Shown piece after piece: positions 7,773 through 14,583 of a stretch of DNA of 14,583 nt. Source of the stretch: Acidobacteriaceae bacterium (GTDB lineage Bacteria; Acidobacteriota; Terriglobia; Terriglobales; Acidobacteriaceae); NCBI GenBank assembly GCA_031296355.1, contig JARLFX010000394.1:1-14583 (forward strand), in the 5' to 3' direction. The notes beneath the pieces are model-generated. The model saw only the letters and a program-made list of their open reading frames with translations. It was not told where the DNA came from and did no database searches. Each line of letters begins with the position of its first letter. Position 1 is the first letter of the stretch. The translations under genes were made by a program, and so were the position numbers.

Positions 7773-7857
7773 AGTAACGAAAAGCAGATAAAAGCTTGAT
7801 TGCAGGTGTCCGCCCGTATCTTCCTCTCGGCGAGCTACACCGGGTAAGTTCAACAAA

Positions 7858-8325
7858 ATGGATGAGATTCTAAATCAGCTTGGCGCGCTTGTGCTGGGTG
7901 CCGTCCCCACGATGGTGCTGTTCATCGCTCTCGTGGTTGCCTATACAACGCTCGTCCATAAGCCGCTTCTTCGCGTGCTGAATGAGCGCCGCGCCCGCAC
8001 CGTCGGCGCCGTTGCCGCTGCAAACACCGCAATCGCCGCCGCAGACGCCAACTCCCGCAAGTACGAAGATGCTCTCCGCGCCGCGCGCGCCCAGGTCTAC
8101 GCCGCCCGCGAAGCGCGCCTCAAAGGCTGGAACGCCGAGCGTGAAGCCGCCGTCGCAGAAGCCCGCAAGGTCGCTCAGGACCGCGTCAAGATGGCCCGCC
8201 AGGATATTGAAGAGTCAGCCAAGGCCGCCCGCGTTCAGGTCGAAGCAGGCGCCGCCCAGCTCAGCGCACAGATTCTGAAGGCCGTTCTGCCCACGGGCGC
8301 TACGCCCGGGGAAGGTGCCCTCTAA
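7858..8325 (+). CDS. atpF: ATP synthase F0 subunit b' (first b-type stalk subunit)
   Basis: This 155-residue protein is one half of the peripheral stalk that holds F1 to the membrane. It has a short N-terminus, one membrane helix (about 11-33) and HKPLLRVLNERR at the cytoplasmic boundary. A long Ala/Arg/Glu-rich helix follows, suited to a coiled coil (about 45-140). The length is normal for b/b' subunits (about 156). No strong Shine-Dalgarno precedes ATG 7858 (only GGGTAAG about 10 bases upstream). It is the first gene of the operon, and its TAA overlaps the ATG of the next gene by one base (TAATG), so translation is probably coupled. Two different b-type genes in a row imply a b/b' heterodimer, as in photosynthetic bacteria and chloroplasts. 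Which one is formally b' is my choice. Confidence 0.88.
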   Translation: MDEILNQLGALVLGAVPTMVLFIALVVAYTTLVHKPLLRVLNERRARTVGAVAAANTAIAAADANSRKYEDALRAARAQVYAAREARLKGWNAEREAAVAEARKVAQDRVKMARQDIEESAKAARVQVEAGAAQLSAQILKAVLPTGATPGEGAL

Positions 8326-9044
8326 TGACTCTGCGCCCCTCACTCGCCGCCATCGCACTTGCCGCCGCCCTCACCTTCGGCGCGGCCCCGCGCGTCCATG
8401 CGCAGGAAGCCACCCCTATTACCCGGCAAGACGCTCAGGCCTCCGCGCCAGCCGCAAAGCAGGACCTGAACGAGGCAAAGAAGGAAGGGTCTGGCGAAGA
8501 TGAGAACACCGCCATGCGGCATTCCAGCATGGTTCAGAAGCTGGGCCATCTCCTTGGCCTCAAGACGGAGCCGGCAGCCAAGCTCTTCAACTTCTTGAAC
8601 TTCCTGGTGCTTGCCGTTGCCATCATCTGGGCGCTCGCCAAATTTCTGCCCAAGACATTCAAGAGCCGCGTTAACGGCATTCAGAAGAACCTGGTCGAAG
8701 CGCGCACCGCCTCCGAGTCCGCCAACATCCGGCTTGCAGCCGTGGAAGAGCGCCTGAGCCGTCTCGATACCGAGATCGCCGAGATTCGCACCCGCTCCGA
8801 GCAGGATGCAGCGCAGGACGAGCAGCGCATCAAGGCTGCCGTGGAAGAAGACAAGCAGAAGGTGATTGCACAGGCTGAGCAGGAGATCGCCGCCGCCACC
8901 GTGCAGGCCCAGCGCCAGATTCGCCAGTACGCCGCGGAGATGGTAATTACGCAGGCCACCCAGCGACTGCAGGTTTCGGCCGATCTTGACCGCCAGCTCA
9001 TCACCGAGTTCGCCAGCAAGCTCAAGCCCGGGAGTGAAAACTAA
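8325..9044 (+). CDS. atpF: ATP synthase F0 subunit b with signal peptide and N-terminal extension
   Basis: This second b-type stalk subunit has 239 residues, about 80 more than usual. The extra length is at the N-terminus: a signal-peptide-like start (1-26, ending VHA) and then about 60 polar residues (27-86). The single membrane helix (about 87-107) has the sequence FNFLNFLVLAVAIIWALAKF, and its FNFLNFL start is typical of b subunits. The C-terminal helix (about 115-235) is charged and Gln/Glu/Ala-rich, fit for the stalk coiled coil and delta binding. With a cleaved signal the N-terminus would be outside, matching normal b topology. It overlaps both neighbours by one base (TAATG at each end), so b', b and delta form one coupled unit. 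Confidence 0.9.
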   Translation: MTLRPSLAAIALAAALTFGAAPRVHAQEATPITRQDAQASAPAAKQDLNEAKKEGSGEDENTAMRHSSMVQKLGHLLGLKTEPAAKLFNFLNFLVLAVAIIWALAKFLPKTFKSRVNGIQKNLVEARTASESANIRLAAVEERLSRLDTEIAEIRTRSEQDAAQDEQRIKAAVEEDKQKVIAQAEQEIAAATVQAQRQIRQYAAEMVITQATQRLQVSADLDRQLITEFASKLKPGSEN

Positions 9045-9583
9045 TGGCAGAGTTCGCATCCCGCTACGCCCGTGCGCTTGCTGAAGTTGTAGACGCTGCC
9101 AAGCTCTCCACCGAAGACGTGCAGTCGCAGCTCAAGGATTTTGCAGAGACGCTGGCCTCCAGCGCACCGCTGCGCAACCTGCTCTCTGACCCCTCGTTCC
9201 CCACGGAGCAGAAGGTCAAGGTGCTGGACGCTATCTGCGCGCGCACCTGCTACGCGGTTCCGGTGCGCAACTTTATCGCCGTGCTCATCGCGCACGACCG
9301 CGTCAAGGCATTCACTGAAATCTCCGCTGCGTACACCGCGCTGGCCGATGCCGAGCACGGCATTCACCTGGCAGAGATCACCATCGCGCGCCCGCTGGAT
9401 GAAGCCAGCCGCAACGCGCTGGAGTCAAAGGTTCGTGCCATGACCGGCGGCACCGTGCACACCAGTTACAAGGAAGACGCCACCCTGCTGGGCGGCGCAA
9501 TTATTCGCATTGGCAGCACCGTGTACGACGGCAGTGTCCGTGGCCAGTTGCAGCGCCTTAAGCAGCAGTTGGCCGGCGTATAA
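9044..9583 (+). CDS. atpH: ATP synthase F1 subunit delta
   Basis: This 179-residue OSCP/delta-family protein caps F1 and joins it to the b stalk. The N-terminal helical domain begins FASRYARALAEVV and contains RNLLSDPSFPTEQKVKVLD (about 45-63). The C-terminal signature LLGGAIIRIGSTVYDGSVRG (about 149-168) is intact. The length matches the family (about 177). GGAGTGA lies just upstream of ATG 9044, inside the end of the b gene, and the two overlap by one base. This is the last gene in the tightly packed part of the operon. A repeat-bearing 76-base spacer separates it from atpA. Its usual partner, the alpha N-terminal helix, is the piece affected by the stop codon in atpA. Confidence 0.95.
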   Translation: MAEFASRYARALAEVVDAAKLSTEDVQSQLKDFAETLASSAPLRNLLSDPSFPTEQKVKVLDAICARTCYAVPVRNFIAVLIAHDRVKAFTEISAAYTALADAEHGIHLAEITIARPLDEASRNALESKVRAMTGGTVHTSYKEDATLLGGAIIRIGSTVYDGSVRGQLQRLKQQLAGV

Positions 9584-9584
9584 A

Positions 9585-9638
9585 TTTTAGATTTTGTCAT
9601 TCTGAGCGAAGCGAAGAATCTGCTTTTCACCGAATGAC
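9585..9638. repeat. Dispersed hairpin repeat, copy 1 (atpH/atpA spacer)
   Basis: TTTTAGATT leads into GTCATTC (9596-9602), which is complementary to GAATGAC (9632-9638). Inside, ATTCT (9599-9603) can instead pair with AGAAT (9615-9619). The two pairings share bases and exclude each other. This is a T/A-type copy (see the related copies at 11233, 12466, 14033, 14165 and 14214). Confidence 0.8.
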
Positions 9639-9650
9639 GCGAATTGCAAA

Positions 9651-9656
9651 AGGAAG
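9651..9656 (+). promoter_or_regulatory. Shine-Dalgarno of atpA
   Basis: AGGAAG lies 3 bases before ATG 9660 (5 bases from AGGA). It marks 9660, not the GTG at 9753, as the natural atpA start. That puts the TAG at 9720 inside the coding frame. Confidence 0.7.
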
Positions 9657-9659
9657 AAC

Positions 9660-11186
<1,527 letters not shown>

Positions 11187-11202
11187 TTTTTGTTTTGGGT
11201 AG

Positions 11203-11222
11203 GTGCGGGCTTTAGCCCGCAC
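11203..11222. repeat. GTGCGGGC-TTTA-GCCCGCAC hairpin, copy 1 (atpA/atpG spacer)
   Basis: A perfect 8-bp stem (11203-11210 with 11215-11222) around a TTTA loop, 17 bases after the atpA stop. It has no U-tract typical of a terminator. The same element recurs at 12425 and, with one wobble pair, at 14126. Confidence 0.85.
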
Positions 11223-11288
11223 GGTAGAGATTTTTTAGATTTGTCATTCCGTAGCGAAGCGAAGGAATCTGCTTCTCTACCGCAACAG
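11223..11288. repeat. Dispersed hairpin repeat, copy 2 (atpA/atpG spacer)
   Basis: A C/G-type copy: ATTCC (11246-11250) pairs with GGAAT (11264-11268). The outer GAATGAC arm is missing. Instead GGTAGAGA (11223-11230) pairs with TCTCTACC (11274-11281) and encloses the unit. Bases 11241-11288 are identical, over 48 bases, to 14165-14212. Confidence 0.8.
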
Positions 11289-11310
11289 TAACACCGCAAC
11301 AAATAAAAAA

Positions 11311-12399
<1,089 letters not shown>

Positions 12400-12424
12400 T
12401 TTTGAGGTCGGTGCGGATTGGTAG

Positions 12425-12444
12425 GTGCGGGCTTTAGCCCGCAC
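12425..12444. repeat. GTGCGGGC-TTTA-GCCCGCAC hairpin, copy 2 (atpG/atpD spacer)
   Basis: Identical over 20 bases to 11203-11222: a perfect 8-bp stem and TTTA loop, 25 bases after the atpG stop, again followed by a GTCATTC repeat. Confidence 0.85.
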
Positions 12445-12465
12445 GCAAAGGGTTTGTTTAGGTTT

Positions 12466-14025
<1,560 letters not shown>

Positions 14026-14032
14026 GTATTTG

Positions 14033-14083
14033 TTTGTCATTCCGCAGCGAAGCGAAGGAATCTGCTTTTTGCGGAATGACAAA
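14033..14083. repeat. Dispersed hairpin repeat, copy 4, with 13-bp perfect arms
   Basis: TTTGTCATTCCGC (14033-14045) and GCGGAATGACAAA (14071-14083) are perfect complements, 7 bases after the atpD stop. ATTCC (14039-14043) can instead pair with GGAAT (14057-14061). It is the strongest copy in the window and may pause or end transcription or shield the atpD mRNA. Confidence 0.85.
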
Positions 14084-14125
14084 GCAGCATGAGGTTTGGA
14101 AGCGGCATAAAGGTTTGTAAGGTAG

Positions 14126-14145
14126 GTGCGGGTTTTAGCCCGCAC
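14126..14145. repeat. GTGCGGGT-TTTA-GCCCGCAC hairpin, copy 3
   Basis: Same element as 11203-11222 and 12425-12444 with one C-to-T change, which turns the innermost pair into a T-G wobble (14133 with 14138). The preceding GGTAG is also shared. Confidence 0.8.
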
Positions 14146-14164
14146 ACTACAAGCTCTTTCCGAA

Positions 14165-14212
14165 TTGTCATTCCGTAGCGAAGCGAAGGAATCTGCTTCT
14201 CTACCGCAACAG
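14165..14212. repeat. Dispersed hairpin repeat, copy 5 (48-base duplicate of 11241-11288)
   Basis: Base-for-base identical over 48 bases to 11241-11288, including the CTCTACCGCAACAG tail. C/G-type: ATTCC (14170-14174) with GGAAT (14188-14192). Confidence 0.85.
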
Positions 14213-14213
14213 C

Positions 14214-14249
14214 TTTTAGATTTGTCATTCTGAGCGCAGCGAAGAATCT
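14214..14249. repeat. Dispersed hairpin repeat, copy 6 (truncated)
   Basis: TTTTAGATTTGTCATTCTGAG starts right after copy 5, so the two are in tandem. T/A-type: ATTCT (14227-14231) with AGAAT (14243-14247). The outer GAATGAC arm is absent. Confidence 0.75.
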
Positions 14250-14261
14250 CAAAAGCTCATC

Positions 14262-14313
14262 GCGGCACGAATGATTGCGGCGCGAATGATTAATGATTGC
14301 GGCGCGAATGATT
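14262..14313. repeat. Short tandem repeat, unit GCGGCGCGAATGATT
   Basis: Three 15-base units lie at 14262-14276 (one mismatch, GCGGCACG), 14277-14291 and 14299-14313. An extra AATGATT (14292-14298), itself the tail of the unit, separates the second and third. This looks like slippage growth. Confidence 0.85.
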
Positions 14314-14332
14314 GTTGAGCAAGTCTTGAAAG

Positions 14333-14352
14333 GGCGTGGCTTCAGCCACGCC
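14333..14352. repeat. GGCGTGGC-TTCA-GCCACGCC hairpin
   Basis: A perfect 8-bp stem with a TTCA loop. The shape and ending (GGC-TTCA-GCC) match the GGGC-TTTA-GCCC elements, with different outer bases on both arms, so the stem is kept though the sequence differs. Confidence 0.75.
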
Positions 14353-14370
14353 GCCAGCAGTAAAGTCGCA

Positions 14371-14386
14371 AGGGGCTTTAGCCCCT
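14371..14386. repeat. AGGGGC-TTTA-GCCCCT hairpin next to the atpC ribosome site
   Basis: A 6-bp stem with a TTTA loop, another variant of the GC hairpin family. It ends directly at GAGG (14387-14390), the probable atpC Shine-Dalgarno, so it could affect access to it. Confidence 0.7.
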
Positions 14387-14397
14387 GAGGTAAGGCA

Positions 14398-14583
14398 ATG
14401 GCAGAAGCAGCAACACAAACCGGTCTTCTCAGCGTCCGTCTAGTCACGCCCGACCGCGTCCTGGTCGACGCCACGGCAGAGGCGGTCGAGCTGCCCTCCG
14501 CGAGCGGCTATCTTGAAGCGCTCTACGGCGCGGCCCCGCTGCTGGCAGAGCTTGGCGCCGGCGAAGTCCGCCTGCACGGCGGC
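14398..14583 (+). CDS. atpC: ATP synthase F1 subunit epsilon, N-terminal part (3' truncated by window edge)
   Basis: Only the first 62 codons are present. The product has the N-terminal beta-sandwich pattern of epsilon, which couples gamma to the c-ring and can inhibit ATP hydrolysis: LLSVRLVTPDRVLVDATAEAV, then APLLAELGAGEVRLHGG, where most family members have GHAPLL and LGPGEVR. The common PGH before APLL reads YGA here, so the loop departs from consensus. The inhibitory C-terminal helices lie beyond the window. ATG 14398 has GAGG 7 bases upstream and AAGG 2 bases upstream. Position after beta is the standard operon order, but the 372-base repeat spacer is far longer than the usual short gap, so expression may be partly uncoupled from atpD. 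Confidence 0.85.
   Translation, partial: MAEAATQTGLLSVRLVTPDRVLVDATAEAVELPSASGYLEALYGAAPLLAELGAGEVRLHGG

Larger units (their letters stand above)
7431..7857. other. 427-base gene-free spacer between hflX and the atp operon
   Basis: I find no credible gene here. The left part (about 7441-7650) is G+C-rich and carries three clear inverted repeats: 7512-7526 (GCTCGC/GCGAGC, loop GAA), 7557-7573 (CGACAGG/CCTGTCG, loop CCG) and 7608-7646 (GAATTGA/TCAATTC around an inner GACCC/GGGTC). The right part (about 7650-7857) is A/T-richer and holds the likely operon promoter and a leader of about 80 bases. A minus-strand open frame (7392-7670) runs through the structured part but does not resemble a protein. 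Confidence 0.6.
14026..14397. other. 372-base repeat-filled spacer between atpD and atpC
   Basis: No gene is seen here. The spacer is almost wholly made of repeats. In order: GTCATTC copy 4, a GTGCGGG hairpin, GTCATTC copies 5 and 6, three copies of a 15-base unit, and two short GC hairpins, the last abutting the atpC ribosome site. Minus-strand open frames here (for example 14037-14474) are only translations of the repeats. Confidence 0.8.

Noticed and set aside
14037..14474. Minus-strand open frame across the atpD/atpC spacer
   Set aside because: Its residues are translations of the repeats (for example EKQIPSLRYGMT) and it runs into atpC on the other strand.

Overview
The window (14,583 bases, G+C-rich) looks like chromosomal DNA of an acidobacterium of the Terriglobia type. 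I infer this from three things. F0 subunit b has a signal peptide and a long extra N-terminus and sits in an F1 operon without subunits a and c. Lactonase-like and SH3-like lipoproteins are present. The spacers are full of short GTCATTC...GAATGAC and GGGC-TTTA-GCCC hairpin repeats. The assignment is by resemblance only, since no search was possible.

Layout. Positions 1-426 are the 3' end of a monofunctional haem catalase, closed by a perfect hairpin terminator. Two plus-strand lipoprotein genes follow: a Ser/Thr-rich beta-propeller protein (655-1896) and an SH3-like protein (1963-3231). They converge on a minus-strand pair: a DegT/DnrJ/EryC1-family PLP aminotransferase (4276-5448) followed 25 bases later by a secreted DUF4424-like protein (3237-4250). 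Divergent from that pair is hfq-hflX (5646-7430), coding for the RNA chaperone Hfq and the ribosome-associated GTPase HflX. hflX lies in the same reading frame as hfq, just past its TAG stop, and appears to start at TTG. Positions 7431-7857 hold no gene. They contain a structured G+C-rich stretch with a good minus-strand promoter-like site, and the likely promoter of the ATP synthase operon, which carries a perfect 9-bp inverted repeat between its -35 and -10.

The rest is an F-type ATP synthase operon in the order b', b, delta, alpha, gamma, beta, epsilon (epsilon runs off the end). Subunits a and c are not next to it and must be encoded elsewhere. The b', b and delta genes are coupled by 1-base TAATG overlaps. 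Every junction after delta is instead filled with dispersed hairpin repeats, 76 to 372 bases long. Together the genes encode the peripheral stalk (b, b', delta) and the F1 head (alpha, gamma, beta, epsilon).

The most notable observation is an in-frame TAG at codon 21 of atpA (9720-9722), after a well-placed Shine-Dalgarno and ATG. It cuts off the N-terminal helix of alpha that binds delta. The same gene departs from the usual sequence just after the arginine finger. Other points worth a second look are the bistable, covarying repeat family in the operon spacers, the acidic insertion in gamma, the signal peptide on b, and the possible small RNA antisense to the hflX end. I see no transposase, phage gene, CRISPR array, tRNA or rRNA, and no new defence-type system.
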